Positions 35,128 to 44,072 of a stretch of 64,000 nucleotides of DNA are shown one piece after another. Position 1 is the stretch's first letter. Each line of letters begins with the position of its first letter. Source of the stretch: Anaerolineales bacterium UBA6055 (GTDB lineage Bacteria; Chloroflexota; Anaerolineae; Aggregatilineales; Phototrophicaceae); assembly GCA_002428985.1 (NCBI GenBank), contig DIYL01000047.1, positions 325,382 through 389,381 of the forward strand, written 5' to 3'. The notes beneath the pieces were generated by a model. It was not told the origin of the DNA. It did no database searches and worked only from the letters and a program-made list of their open reading frames with translations. The position numbers and the translations under genes were made by a program.

Positions 35128-35889
35128 ATGACCCAACCACAAAACGACCGTTATGACAGTACACGCACCGCATGGGAGGACATCTGGGATAGTGCCTCGA
35201 TGGAGATGGAATTAGAAGCTGTACAATCCCAACGGGCGATGGAAACGATTAATGCTTATCTGCCGTTCCTCGATAAAAATGACGTGCATATCGAAGCTGG
35301 AAGCGGTTTGAGTGCGGTTGTCATTACCTTGCGCCAGATGGGTTATGATGTGCATGGGCTGGATTACGCTGTGAATGCACTGGTGGAATCACAGAAATAT
35401 GACCCGTCGTTGCCACTGGCTGCTGGCGATATTCATCACCTTCCATATCCTGATGACACATTTGGCAGTTACCTGTCGTTTGGGGTGCTCGAACACTTTG
35501 AACACGGCATGCAACCCGCCCTCAAAGAAGCCTACCGTATCCTTAAACCGGGTGGGGCGGTTGTTCTGACGATTCCGTATCCGAATGTAGTCTATCAGTT
35601 GGTACAGTTAAAGCGTAAACTCACCAACACTAGCCAACTCACCGATGATGACTTCTACGAAAGCACTTATAAACGCCAGCAACTGATTGATAATGTGTCG
35701 CAAGTTGGGTTTAAAGTTGAGCTATGCCAACCGACCAGCCATGCGTTTACATTATGGGGCTTAGGCGGTCCGTTCCGTGCTGATGGCTATTATAAGACAA
35801 CGCCACTTGCCGATTCACTTGGTGGTCTCTTTAAGCAGGTGTTACCGTGGCAATTCAACTTCATGACCTTGATTGTCGGCGTTAAGTAA
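35128..35889 (+). CDS. Class I SAM-dependent methyltransferase
   Basis: A 253-residue methyltransferase of the Methyltransf_11/25 type. Motif I is VHIEAGSGLSAV (about residue 51), motif II VHGLDYAV, motif III SLPLAAGDIHHLPYP and the post-motif SYLSFGVLEHFEHGM, then RILKPGGAVVLTIPY. The substrate is not evident; the end (about 200-245) is hydrophobic and aromatic and could bind a lipid-linked substrate. The gene is 116 bases after the MarR gene across the palindromic repeat, so probably a separate unit. Confidence 0.88.
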   Translation: MTQPQNDRYDSTRTAWEDIWDSASMEMELEAVQSQRAMETINAYLPFLDKNDVHIEAGSGLSAVVITLRQMGYDVHGLDYAVNALVESQKYDPSLPLAAGDIHHLPYPDDTFGSYLSFGVLEHFEHGMQPALKEAYRILKPGGAVVLTIPYPNVVYQLVQLKRKLTNTSQLTDDDFYESTYKRQQLIDNVSQVGFKVELCQPTSHAFTLWGLGGPFRADGYYKTTPLADSLGGLFKQVLPWQFNFMTLIVGVK

Positions 35890-36123
35890 CTGTATGTAGC
35901 GAAATCAGTAATTAATCCTCTATGATCACGGACGAAACAGAGAGCTTTACTCAATCTTAACCTTTGATAAGGTCAATTCAAGTATAATTTAAATGGACAT
36001 AAATATAATATTTATGGCTCTGTCAACTGGTTTCTAGCATATATTGACATCTCGCAATTATTGCAAACCTACACTGCTACATTAATTACATTGAGTTCAC
36101 ATAGTTGAAAGGTCAGTGGTGCA

Positions 36124-36576
36124 ATGCCCGGTCAAATTGGATGGCTCATTCAAAATCAGGTTGCGTATATCAAAAGTGGACAAGTTGTTACGGACGACGA
36201 ATTTGGACGACTTGTAACGAACTTGAACAATATTGCAGATCGAAATCCAGACGCGACACTACATCTTCTCATTGACAATAGTCAACTTCTACAGCAACCC
36301 AGCTTACAAACGCAGGCTAAGGCAAAATCGAATCGATCAAACAATGGTTGGGTATTTGTCATTGGTCAACAAAATCCGATACTACGTTTCGGATCATCAG
36401 TTGCGGCACAGATTGCTAGACTTAATATTCGCCTTGTAGATACTTTGCCAGAAGCCATTGCAATACTAGAGCGGGTTGACCCGAATATAAAAATTCCTCA
36501 GCCTATTGACTGGCAACAATGGGAGACAAATTCGACTACGTATGACGATATGGCCAATGGTAAATCATTTTCATGA
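36124..36576 (+). CDS. STAS-like orphan protein (divergent member)
   Basis: A 150-residue soluble protein. Its core, NGWVFVIGQQNPILRF, then SSVAAQIARLNIRLVDTLPEAIAILERVDPNI, aligns by eye with LGWIVVVTENQLISF and the EAIAFLW-x-ID segment of the proteins at 38074 and 38522, so it is a distant paralogue. The first 60 residues replace the GHPPVH strand with DATLHLLIDNSQ. Function unknown; it differs by a C-terminal tail of about 30 residues. Confidence 0.65.
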   Translation: MPGQIGWLIQNQVAYIKSGQVVTDDEFGRLVTNLNNIADRNPDATLHLLIDNSQLLQQPSLQTQAKAKSNRSNNGWVFVIGQQNPILRFGSSVAAQIARLNIRLVDTLPEAIAILERVDPNIKIPQPIDWQQWETNSTTYDDMANGKSFS

Positions 36577-36620
36577 TGGTCTAGTGTTCGCATTTATTTG
36601 TACATTGATCATTAGTTTAA

Positions 36621-36638
36621 CCCCCTAATCTCTGGGGG
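36621..36638. other. G/C hairpin with alternative pairing
   Basis: CCCCC (36621-36625) can pair with GGGGG (36634-36638), and the same G-run can instead pair with CCCC at 36647-36650. Such mutually exclusive stems are seen in attenuators, but no T-run is present and the next gene begins 120 bases later. Confidence 0.3.
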
Positions 36639-36759
36639 AGCGGAACCCCTCCAATTCTGAGATAATAGTACTAACTAAAGGCACTACAATAATTATAAAA
36701 TTAGATCATAGAAGCGTTTAGTTAAGTTTCTATGCGTCTTAGATGTTGCAGGGGACACG

Positions 36760-37392
36760 ATGAACAAAGCTAAAAATACACCAATTCTACGTAAAGACTG
36801 CATCATGGTATCGCCATTGTCAGTAGCGATGTGCGTCGCCGAAATTCAAAATATGGCACATTACGAGCTGGAAATTGAGGTTGCTCGGCAATCTGATCAT
36901 AGTGCTGAATTACAAGTGGTCGAACGCCACAATGATGACGTTCCACTTTATATAACGTATAGACTCATGGCAACAGAAGATGGCACCTGCATCGCCTATC
37001 ATCTGAATAGTTTGATCTTACGTCAATCAAAACGACCCCGCAAAGAACGAGATCCGTTCTCACAGGCGGTTGCCACAATAATCGGACTTATTTTTATAGC
37101 AATTATTATGTTGGACTTAGGTGGTGAAGTATTTGCACTGGCACTTGTGATTTCCTTACCCATGATGCTATTTATGATTGGAGCTAAAGAAATAAGCGTG
37201 AATACAGCACAACCAGAAAAGACCGCATATCAAAGTGAAAAAGTTCGGCGAATTATGCTAGAACGAGGTGAGGCTGTCAGAGATGATGTGATTGCAACAT
37301 TAAACCGTGCGACAACTGATATCCGCTACGATGAATTAGGAAACGCCTACTATCTGGATGCATCCAATAATGACAAAAGGGCAACATCATGA
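36760..37392 (+). CDS. Unknown two-helix membrane protein, tandem copy 1
   Basis: A 210-residue protein. Residues 1-90 are a soluble domain (PLSVAMCVAEIQNMAH, then VERHNDDVPLY); two hydrophobic helices lie at about 108-128 and 133-150; residues ~150-205 are soluble and end in YDELGNAYYLDAS. Its neighbour at 37389 shares these features at the same spacing, with DELGNAYY near both ends. The stop overlaps the next start by four bases (ATGA), so they are translationally coupled. Family not recognised. Confidence 0.65.
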   Translation: MNKAKNTPILRKDCIMVSPLSVAMCVAEIQNMAHYELEIEVARQSDHSAELQVVERHNDDVPLYITYRLMATEDGTCIAYHLNSLILRQSKRPRKERDPFSQAVATIIGLIFIAIIMLDLGGEVFALALVISLPMMLFMIGAKEISVNTAQPEKTAYQSEKVRRIMLERGEAVRDDVIATLNRATTDIRYDELGNAYYLDASNNDKRATS

Positions 37393-38033
37393 CAAAAGCC
37401 AAAAACACAATAATCCCAAGTGGTGATGTACTATTGACGACCCCATTGTCAGTTGCTGAGTGTGTCGAGAAATTACAAAATATGGCGCATTTTGATCTGA
37501 ACGTCCACATCGTACGGCAATCAACTCATAGTGCTGAAGTGAAATTTGTTGAGCGTCATAATGATGATTTGCCCCTGTATGTCACATCACGTCTGATGAC
37601 AACAAAAAATGGCACCCGTGTCTCATTCGAGTTGAGTGAATACTTGCGTGAACGTACGCAACAACCACGCGAGGCGGTCAAAAGTATTTATCAAAACCCG
37701 AAGTTGGCGGCAGCACTCGTCTTTATAACAATGATTTTTATTATGGCAGGCTACAAAGCTGGTGATCTGGTAGCGATGGGGTCATATCTGCTTCCAGTCT
37801 TATTAATTGGTGGTGGTATCGTGCATGAAATCGAAAAAACAAAATATACAACAACACCGATGGAGCGCAAACAACGCTCGCGCAAAATTAAAGCAATCAT
37901 GCACCAACGCGCCGATGTGCTCAAAGAAGATATCATTGATGCACTAACCATCGACTCGACGGAAGAGCAGTTTGATGAACTTGGGAATGCGTATTATATA
38001 GAAATTGCCGATCTACAATATGGCCACGCATAG
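37389..38033 (+). CDS. Unknown two-helix membrane protein, tandem copy 2
   Basis: A 214-residue paralogue of the preceding gene (PLSVAECVEKLQNMAH, VERHNDDLPLY, DELGNAYYIEIAD). The helices are at about 107-123 and 128-145. A tandem duplication is the simple explanation. No recognised domain; the first domain looks like an alpha/beta ligand or partner-binding fold. It ends 40 bases before the convergent STAS-like gene at 38074. Confidence 0.65.
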   Translation: MTKAKNTIIPSGDVLLTTPLSVAECVEKLQNMAHFDLNVHIVRQSTHSAEVKFVERHNDDLPLYVTSRLMTTKNGTRVSFELSEYLRERTQQPREAVKSIYQNPKLAAALVFITMIFIMAGYKAGDLVAMGSYLLPVLLIGGGIVHEIEKTKYTTTPMERKQRSRKIKAIMHQRADVLKEDIIDALTIDSTEEQFDELGNAYYIEIADLQYGHA

Positions 38034-38073
38034 CAGAAATCAATCAAAGTGACTGATTAACATATAATAGCGT

Positions 38074-38484
38074 TCAATATTGTGCGATGTCATTATAAGT
38101 TGGTAGTGTTTCTGGGAGTGAAGCATCTATACGCCATAAAAACGCAATCGCTTCATCCGGTGTTTTAAACGACTTGAAGTTTTTCTGCGATAATTGGCTG
38201 ACCACATCGCCAAGAAAACTGATTAACTGGTTTTCTGTTACGACAACTATCCATCCAAGATTGGGCTCTTGGAAAGCAGAAAGTGATCGTTTAATTTCTT
38301 TCAGACTACGTGGATACTCTGTAACTTGGCGTATGTCTGCAAAGATGTGTACTGGGGGATGTCCCTCCCGCACTGCTTTTATCATGATGTCAGAATTTTC
38401 TTGCATTTCTTCAAGGGTACGTTCGCCCCATGCTTGCAATAGCATAACCCGTTTATCGACAAACCAACTCGCTTTATACGGCAT
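38074..38484 (-). CDS. STAS-like orphan protein, pair copy 2
   Basis: A 136-residue soluble protein sharing with 38522 the segments GHPPVHI(F/L)xDxRxVTxYP, EPNLGWI, GDxVSQLSxKN and TPxEAIAFLWxxDxxLPE. Related to STAS/SpoIIAA-like folds by strand and helix order, though without the usual phospho-acceptor serine. GGAT sits 8 bases before the ATG. Same strand as its paralogue, 37 bases apart, so probably an operon with it. Confidence 0.68.
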   Translation of the reverse strand: MPYKASWFVDKRVMLLQAWGERTLEEMQENSDIMIKAVREGHPPVHIFADIRQVTEYPRSLKEIKRSLSAFQEPNLGWIVVVTENQLISFLGDVVSQLSQKNFKSFKTPDEAIAFLWRIDASLPETLPTYNDIAQY

Positions 38485-38521
38485 AACAATAATCCTTTAT
38501 ATTGGATACAAACAATAAAGT

Positions 38522-38941
38522 CTATAACGCTTCAGTATTGCTGGCTACAAGATAAGATGGTGGCGGTTCTGGGAGCGTTGTATCCATATGCCACAAGAAT
38601 GCAATTGCCTCTTCAGGTGTTGCAAACGCTTTATAATTCTTGCTGGAAAGTTGGCTGACAATATCACCAACAAAGCGGATAAAGCGGTCATCGGAAACCA
38701 CTAAAACCCATCCAAGATTGGGTTCTTGCATAATCGCTGTGACTTTTCTGATTTCTGAAAGACGTTTAGGATAATCCGTGACGTTACGGACATCGAGGAT
38801 GCTATGGACAGGGGGATGCCCATCACATACATAATCTATAGCAACTGTTGACCCTTCGTGATAGTCATCTAGCGTTAAATCGCCCCATATATTGAAAACA
38901 TATACACGGTCTTGTACAAACCAATCAACTGTATAGCCCAT
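38522..38941 (-). CDS. STAS-like orphan protein, pair copy 1
   Basis: A 139-residue paralogue of the gene at 38074. Features: MGYTVDWFVQDRVYVFNIWG at the N-terminus, GHPPVHSILDVRNVTDYP in the middle, and a helical end with EEAIAFLWHMD. Start at 38941 is chosen because GGGGAA lies 6 bases upstream; the frame extends ten codons further to 38971 without a site. Function unknown. Confidence 0.68.
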   Translation of the reverse strand: MGYTVDWFVQDRVYVFNIWGDLTLDDYHEGSTVAIDYVCDGHPPVHSILDVRNVTDYPKRLSEIRKVTAIMQEPNLGWVLVVSDDRFIRFVGDIVSQLSSKNYKAFATPEEAIAFLWHMDTTLPEPPPSYLVASNTEAL

Positions 38942-39028
38942 TGCTATTCCCCAACCAATAATACACAACACGTAAAAGCAGTATATCGATTGTCAGTGTG
39001 AGAATGCAATATTACAGAAAATAACGGT

Positions 39029-39535
39029 CTAGATTCGTTCTGCTGACAGCAAAACACCCGACATGCGTGTTCGGTAGAGACGATAGCGTTTTTCGTGTTT
39101 GAGTTGTAGGAAAATATCTTGGGTCACATAAATGCTGGCGTTATCAACTCGAATCAGATAATTATCACCACGTCGCCCTCGCTTGATGACCCGTTCTAGT
39201 TTGCCTTCAAGGACTTGGACGCCACCATCACGCAAATCGGCACTTGTTCGCATATATGATCGTCCAACGACACCCATCATCACCGCATTGAGGACGGTTA
39301 AAATACCGCCGATACCGCTTAGAATTGTGTTCTGATTTTGTTGACCGAAGAAAATAAACAGTGTTGCAATAATGACTGTTACAAAAAATATCATCACACC
39401 AATGAGGGTATTACGCTGACGGATGCTTTTGAGACGTTGGGATTGTGCATCACTCAGGTTACTTTGACGGTTTGCCTCAAGGTCTTCTGATGTAAAGTTG
39501 AGTGCAGTCATAAGGGCGGATGTATGTTCGGTCAT
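39029..39535 (-). CDS. Hypothetical two-helix membrane protein
   Basis: A 168-residue protein. Residues 1-45 are helical and hydrophilic (LSDAQSQRLKSIRQRN), two hydrophobic helices follow at 44-64 and 74-92, and the rest is a beta-rich domain (QVLEGKLERVIKRGRRGDNYLI, then SIYVTQDIFLQLKHEKRYRLY). The tail resembles that of membrane proteins with a small cytoplasmic beta domain, but I do not recognise a family. Monocistronic. Confidence 0.65.
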   Translation of the reverse strand: MTEHTSALMTALNFTSEDLEANRQSNLSDAQSQRLKSIRQRNTLIGVMIFFVTVIIATLFIFFGQQNQNTILSGIGGILTVLNAVMMGVVGRSYMRTSADLRDGGVQVLEGKLERVIKRGRRGDNYLIRVDNASIYVTQDIFLQLKHEKRYRLYRTRMSGVLLSAERI

Positions 39536-39769
39536 GGCGATCCTTTTTTCAGTAATTGACGGTTAGCAAGTTTTGCCCGACTGTGCATCTTACCAAATGA
39601 TGCCATGATTGATCTATGGTATCGTGCTTGTATTCGAATCATGCACTATACTAAAAGCTGAACTAACAAATGACACCATGTAGCGTCGAGGCTATCTGAT
39701 TATCCATCGATGGGCAGATATGGCAGCGACCCTGCATCAGATGAATCGTAAAAATAAGAGGACAACTTG

Positions 39770-41548
39770 ATGAAGTATTGGGTGCGATATATAAGTCTAA
39801 CAATATTGATGTGCATGCTGATAATGACGGCTGTCGCACAAGATGATGGGGCGGTATACACCTTTGAGAGCGGTATAGAGTTTACTGTTCCAGATGGCTT
39901 ATCCATCGATACGAGCGGTCAATTTCCGGTTGTGTTGATCAATGACCAAACCGTAATGGATGTAATTGATCCCGATACAATCAGTGAAACGCCAGATGCA
40001 ACACTCAACGCGCCGTTAGACGAGGTATTGGATTTTCTGTTAGGGGCGGTCGGATATGGTGATTTGCGCACCGAAGAAGAAACGAGCCGATTTAATCTAG
40101 CTGATGGGCGCGAGATTGCCGCTTTTGATTTTGAGAATGACAATGGTGCAGTCCAAACAATATTCACAATCCGCTTGAGTGATGGACGGGTTGGGGCTTT
40201 AAATTTCCGCTCGTTAGAAGGGATCACGCAACAAACACTCAACATCATTCTAGAAGTCGCTGTCTCGCTTGATGTGCCGGCCTTATCGGAGGAAGAACTA
40301 GTAGAAGGTCTACCTGAATCGGTCGTTTATGAATCCGGCGTGCGCTTCCGTTATCCTCAGGGATTAGACATTGTTAACCTAGATGACCCGCCTGCCACGA
40401 TTGGCATTGATGGCGAGATTTTAATCACAATGGTTGACCCGAATTTGATCAATATGCCAGCTGGTGAAGCGATGGAGGATATTGTTGCCTTCGCAATTGA
40501 ATCAACTCCACTAACGTTATCTGATTTTACAGTATTTGATATTGGTGGACGCGAAGCTGTCATCGGCACAGCGCAAGATGCCGAGTTTGTCTCAACATTA
40601 GTGTTAGTCCGCTTTAGTGATACCACCGTCGGCATTATGGACATCCGCACACTCGTTGACCCGACACCTGCACATATCGATGTTGTTCGTCGCATTGCCG
40701 CCAGCTTTAATACCGAACTATCAGAAGATGAGATGGCAACCGCTAACCTCAATCAAGCCAACCTATTATTTGAGCGAGCTATCAACTTACGCGATGCAGG
40801 CGATAATGAGGGCGCAATCGAGCTATTCAATCAAGCGATTGAGTTAAACCCTAACTTAGGATTGGCGTATTATTGGCGCGGGGCGACCTATCAACGCCTC
40901 GCTAATTTGGAGAATGCTGTCGCTGATTTTCGTCAAGCCATCGCATTGACCCCTGAACAAACACAAATTCTTGTCGACATTGCTGATGTCTACGCACTCT
41001 ATGGTGATGCTGAATCTGCTGTTACTGAGTTGGAGGCATTCATTGCACAAGTTGGTGTGGAGCGCGTCGAGCAGGGGCAGTTAGATGCCCTCGCCATTTA
41101 TCGAGAGATCGCAGCAGGTGGGTATATATCAGATTATTATTTTGCACGGGCAACCCGTCTACGCCAATATGGACAATACGAACTTGCGCTTGCAAGTAAC
41201 CAAATCCTGCTGGACAACGCTCCTGATAATCCTGATTTCCATTCGCAACAGGGTGTGATTTATCTTGAATCCGGCGATATTGACGCAAGCATTATAGCCT
41301 TCACAACTGCGATTGAGTTCAACCCGGCACCACTCTATTTCTTTAATCGCGGTTATGCATATAGCTTGACAGCCAATGCACCGTTGCAATTGATTGAATC
41401 TGTACATGATTATCAGTGTGTCATTTTATTAGCGGATGACACCATCTCAGATGAACAACGCAACTTTGCTCAGCAGGGTATTGATTCAGCCATCATCGAG
41501 AGTGACGACTACGAGCCAATCACCGATCCTGCAAATTGTGGTGCGTAA
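39770..41548 (+). CDS. Secreted protein: duplicated beta domain plus TPR repeats
   Basis: A 592-residue exported protein. A signal peptide covers residues 1-24 (ending TAVAQ). Two copies of a ~150-residue domain follow, starting YTFESGIEFTVPDGL (about 30) and VVYESGVRFRYPQGL (about 185), each followed by an acidic loop and a Leu-rich helix. From about residue 320 to 560 there are TPR-type helical repeats (LFERAINLRDAGDNEGAIELFNQAI, LGLAYYWRGATYQ, and so on). The TPR part should bind a protein partner outside the membrane. AGAGGA lies upstream of the ATG at 39770. Confidence 0.78.
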   Translation: MKYWVRYISLTILMCMLIMTAVAQDDGAVYTFESGIEFTVPDGLSIDTSGQFPVVLINDQTVMDVIDPDTISETPDATLNAPLDEVLDFLLGAVGYGDLRTEEETSRFNLADGREIAAFDFENDNGAVQTIFTIRLSDGRVGALNFRSLEGITQQTLNIILEVAVSLDVPALSEEELVEGLPESVVYESGVRFRYPQGLDIVNLDDPPATIGIDGEILITMVDPNLINMPAGEAMEDIVAFAIESTPLTLSDFTVFDIGGREAVIGTAQDAEFVSTLVLVRFSDTTVGIMDIRTLVDPTPAHIDVVRRIAASFNTELSEDEMATANLNQANLLFERAINLRDAGDNEGAIELFNQAIELNPNLGLAYYWRGATYQRLANLENAVADFRQAIALTPEQTQILVDIADVYALYGDAESAVTELEAFIAQVGVERVEQGQLDALAIYREIAAGGYISDYYFARATRLRQYGQYELALASNQILLDNAPDNPDFHSQQGVIYLESGDIDASIIAFTTAIEFNPAPLYFFNRGYAYSLTANAPLQLIESVHDYQCVILLADDTISDEQRNFAQQGIDSAIIESDDYEPITDPANCGA

Positions 41549-41579
41549 CAGCGTCAACGACACGATAGGTGAAACTTAG

Positions 41580-42341
41580 TCATGCAATGTATGGGTTAGA
41601 TAGATCCCATGCTTGTTCAAGCGCATCGGTTAACCACCATGTCCAAAAGGCATGTGATTTGGATTTGCTGACCATAGGGCTTTTCGTCCACTGATGATAT
41701 TCGCTATGTTCTGGATTCTTGATCGGTTGTAACTGTTCGATTACACAGCACTCAGCTAGAAAACTGTAGGCAACTGTATCCGCACCGCCATCTTGAATCC
41801 ATTGCCAATTCGTCGGAGAGTAGTTATTCCACGGTCGTATACTAGAAAATTTTTTGATACGCATGGGGTTAGATGATGTTGCTTGTGATAGAGCGATGTG
41901 ACTAGCCATCTCCGCAAAGTAAGCTCGTATCTGTTGATAATGTTTGTAGTAGCCAATATAAGATGCCGTTTCGTTTACGATCGCACTGGATTCTTGTTTA
42001 TCAAACGTGCCCCGCAAAACTTGCTCAGCGGTATCTATGGCAACGTCTGGAATATCGAAACGCATTCGCTGTTCGACTTGCTTCCACTCATCTACCGGAA
42101 ACCGCTTGACCTTCTCATAATAAGATTCAGGGTAATGCGGTTCTTGATAGTGTTTCAAAACGCGTTTGGCAGCCAACACCGCATGCCACCGATAAGCGAC
42201 ATCCGCTGCATCTGTTCCTAATGTGACAAATGTCGCTTCAAACCTGAGCCGATCAGCAGGTAAGTATTCATGACGCGGGTGTTCATGAACAATATTGAGT
42301 GCTTCATCGGCTACTTTTTTTAGCGTTGTGGGAACAGTCAT
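41580..42341 (-). CDS. Hypothetical protein
   Basis: A 253-residue soluble, mostly helical protein rich in Trp, Tyr and His (EHPRHEYLPADRLRFEATF, then RWHAVLAAKRVLKHY and WNNYSPTNWQW). I do not recognise a family. ATG at 42341 has AGGA about 10 bases upstream; a GTG at 42392 overlaps the stop of the upstream CorC-type gene as GTGA and could be used by coupled translation. The two genes are on one strand and probably co-transcribed. Confidence 0.65.
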   Translation of the reverse strand: MTVPTTLKKVADEALNIVHEHPRHEYLPADRLRFEATFVTLGTDAADVAYRWHAVLAAKRVLKHYQEPHYPESYYEKVKRFPVDEWKQVEQRMRFDIPDVAIDTAEQVLRGTFDKQESSAIVNETASYIGYYKHYQQIRAYFAEMASHIALSQATSSNPMRIKKFSSIRPWNNYSPTNWQWIQDGGADTVAYSFLAECCVIEQLQPIKNPEHSEYHQWTKSPMVSKSKSHAFWTWWLTDALEQAWDLSNPYIA

Positions 42342-42388
42342 TAAACCGCATCCTATGAAGTCTTCGGAAAATGACTTCCGAATTACGG

Positions 42389-43678
42389 TCACTTATGTTC
42401 AACCATGACCTTGTCGATATGCTTGCCGTCCATGTCGACAATCTCAAATCGTAATCCCTCATATTCAAACGCATCAGCGACATCGGGGATACGTTCCAAA
42501 CGTGCCATAATGAATCCTGCAAGGGTCTCATATTGACCATGCTCACTTTCGGGGATGCTGAAGTTATCAAATAGAGATCCCAATTGTGGTAGGGGTAACA
42601 AACCATCCAAGAAATACGATCCATCGGTACGTTCGACAATATTCGGATCTGTCGATGGGTCGAATTCACCACCATCTACTTCACCAACAATTTGCTCAAT
42701 GATGTCGTGTAATCGAATTAAGCCGATGTGGCTACCATATTCATCAACCACAATTGCTGTATGAATACCTGATAACTTAAACTGTTCGAGCAGTTGTGAT
42801 GCACTGATAGACTCCGGAACAAATAACGGTTGTCGCATCAGCTGGTCGAGTGGAGCAGATTCGTTATTCACCAAGTAGGGCACAATATCCTTACTCCGTA
42901 CGATGCCCTGTATGCTATCAAAATCATCAATCACAATAGGGTATGTCGAGAAGTTTTTAGTGGTAATTACCTCACGAATGTCGTCATTAGTTGCATCTTG
43001 TTTGAGGGTCACAATGTCAATGCGCGGGGTGATAAATCCGGCAATCCGTTGTTCATCGAGGTTCAATACGTTACGGACAAGTTCCTCCTCGGCATCATCA
43101 AAAATGCCAACATCAACACCTTTACGCACCAATGCAATAATCTCGCCTTCGGTGACTGCCTCTTGATTACTTTCGGGTATACCCAGTAGGCGAATCACAG
43201 TGCGCGTCGAGAAATTGAGTACCCACACCAGTGGCGAAACCACACGCGATAACAATTTTAATGGGCGTGCCATAAGGAGGGCAATTGCTTCGGCATTTTG
43301 TAGCGCAATTTGTTTAGGGACAAGTTCGCCAATGACCAACGATAAATAAGTTGTCAAACCAACGACCAATGCCACACTAATCGCATTCGCCGAACTCCCC
43401 AAGGCTGGGGCGAAGGAGAGCAAGGTTTCCGACAGCGGTTCAACAAGCGTTGATCCACCAAACGCACCTGCAAAAATGCCGACCAAGGTGATACCAATTT
43501 GAATCGTCGATAATACTGTTTCGGGATGATTTGCCATATCTAGCGCGACTTGTGCATTGCCGTTACCATGATTCGCGCGGTCTTGTAAGCGAGCTTTACT
43601 CACCGAGACAATCGCCATCTCTGATAAGGCAAAGACACCATTGAGGATAATCATTCCGATGATAATGAGCAGTTCCAT
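42389..43678 (-). CDS. HlyC/CorC-type membrane protein (CNNM domain, CBS pair, CorC_HlyC)
   Basis: A 429-residue protein with the CNNM/DUF21 transmembrane domain (residues 1-~180; first helix MELLIIIGMIILNGVFALSE), two CBS domains (~200-330, with PRIDIVTLK and VVDEYGSHIGLI) and a C-terminal CorC_HlyC domain (~345-425, DGSYFLDGLLPL). The family is linked to divalent-cation (Mg/Co) export or homeostasis. The usual name 'hemolysin' is historical. Its stop overlaps the downstream start as GTGA. Confidence 0.9.
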   Translation of the reverse strand: MELLIIIGMIILNGVFALSEMAIVSVSKARLQDRANHGNGNAQVALDMANHPETVLSTIQIGITLVGIFAGAFGGSTLVEPLSETLLSFAPALGSSANAISVALVVGLTTYLSLVIGELVPKQIALQNAEAIALLMARPLKLLSRVVSPLVWVLNFSTRTVIRLLGIPESNQEAVTEGEIIALVRKGVDVGIFDDAEEELVRNVLNLDEQRIAGFITPRIDIVTLKQDATNDDIREVITTKNFSTYPIVIDDFDSIQGIVRSKDIVPYLVNNESAPLDQLMRQPLFVPESISASQLLEQFKLSGIHTAIVVDEYGSHIGLIRLHDIIEQIVGEVDGGEFDPSTDPNIVERTDGSYFLDGLLPLPQLGSLFDNFSIPESEHGQYETLAGFIMARLERIPDVADAFEYEGLRFEIVDMDGKHIDKVMVEHK

Positions 43679-44072
43679 GTGAACCTTCTCTAGTGGTTAT
43701 GTATAGTACCATTATCATACAATTTGCTAGTTGGATTCAAGCACCTCAGGGACGTTCTATGATATATCTATTATTATCCACCTGGATGTTATGAGCATCT
43801 CAATTTTACTCCGGCAATCACTTATCACTTTTGATAAGTCGGACTACAACCTACCCCACCACACACCCTAGCTATCACTAGAAAATAACTATGCTAACAG
43901 TGTTTTAGCATGTCTTATAGCATATTATTGAATAATGATTGTCGTACTGTCCTATTCAAAGGGGGCTGATGTTCACTATAAATTACTAGGTGATAAGTCA
44001 GGTTAAATGTGTAAGGAGGTGGACGAGGCACGCCCCGTCCAATGTAATAGAATAAAACTCTATAGGAATATG
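43679..44072. other. Non-coding gap
   Basis: No gene is supported on either strand; the short frames lack ribosome-binding sites. It holds the hairpin at 44021-44040 close to the minus-strand gene end. The left part (43679-43960) is AT-rich and probably carries the promoter of the CorC-type gene. Confidence 0.6.
44021..44040 (-). terminator. Hairpin after the gene at 44073, shared GGACG stem
   Basis: On the minus strand GGACGGGG pairs with CCTCGTCC (eight pairs, one G-U) around CGTG, 33 bases after the stop codon. There is no T-run. Confidence 0.5.

Noticed and set aside
36044..36075. A TTGACA followed by TACACT as promoter of the STAS-like gene at 36124
   Set aside because: The spacer is 20 bases, outside the usual 16-18, so it was not listed as a promoter.
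42830..43189. A 119-codon plus-strand frame inside the CorC-type gene
   Set aside because: Antisense to a well-supported gene; no recognisable domain and no start site.
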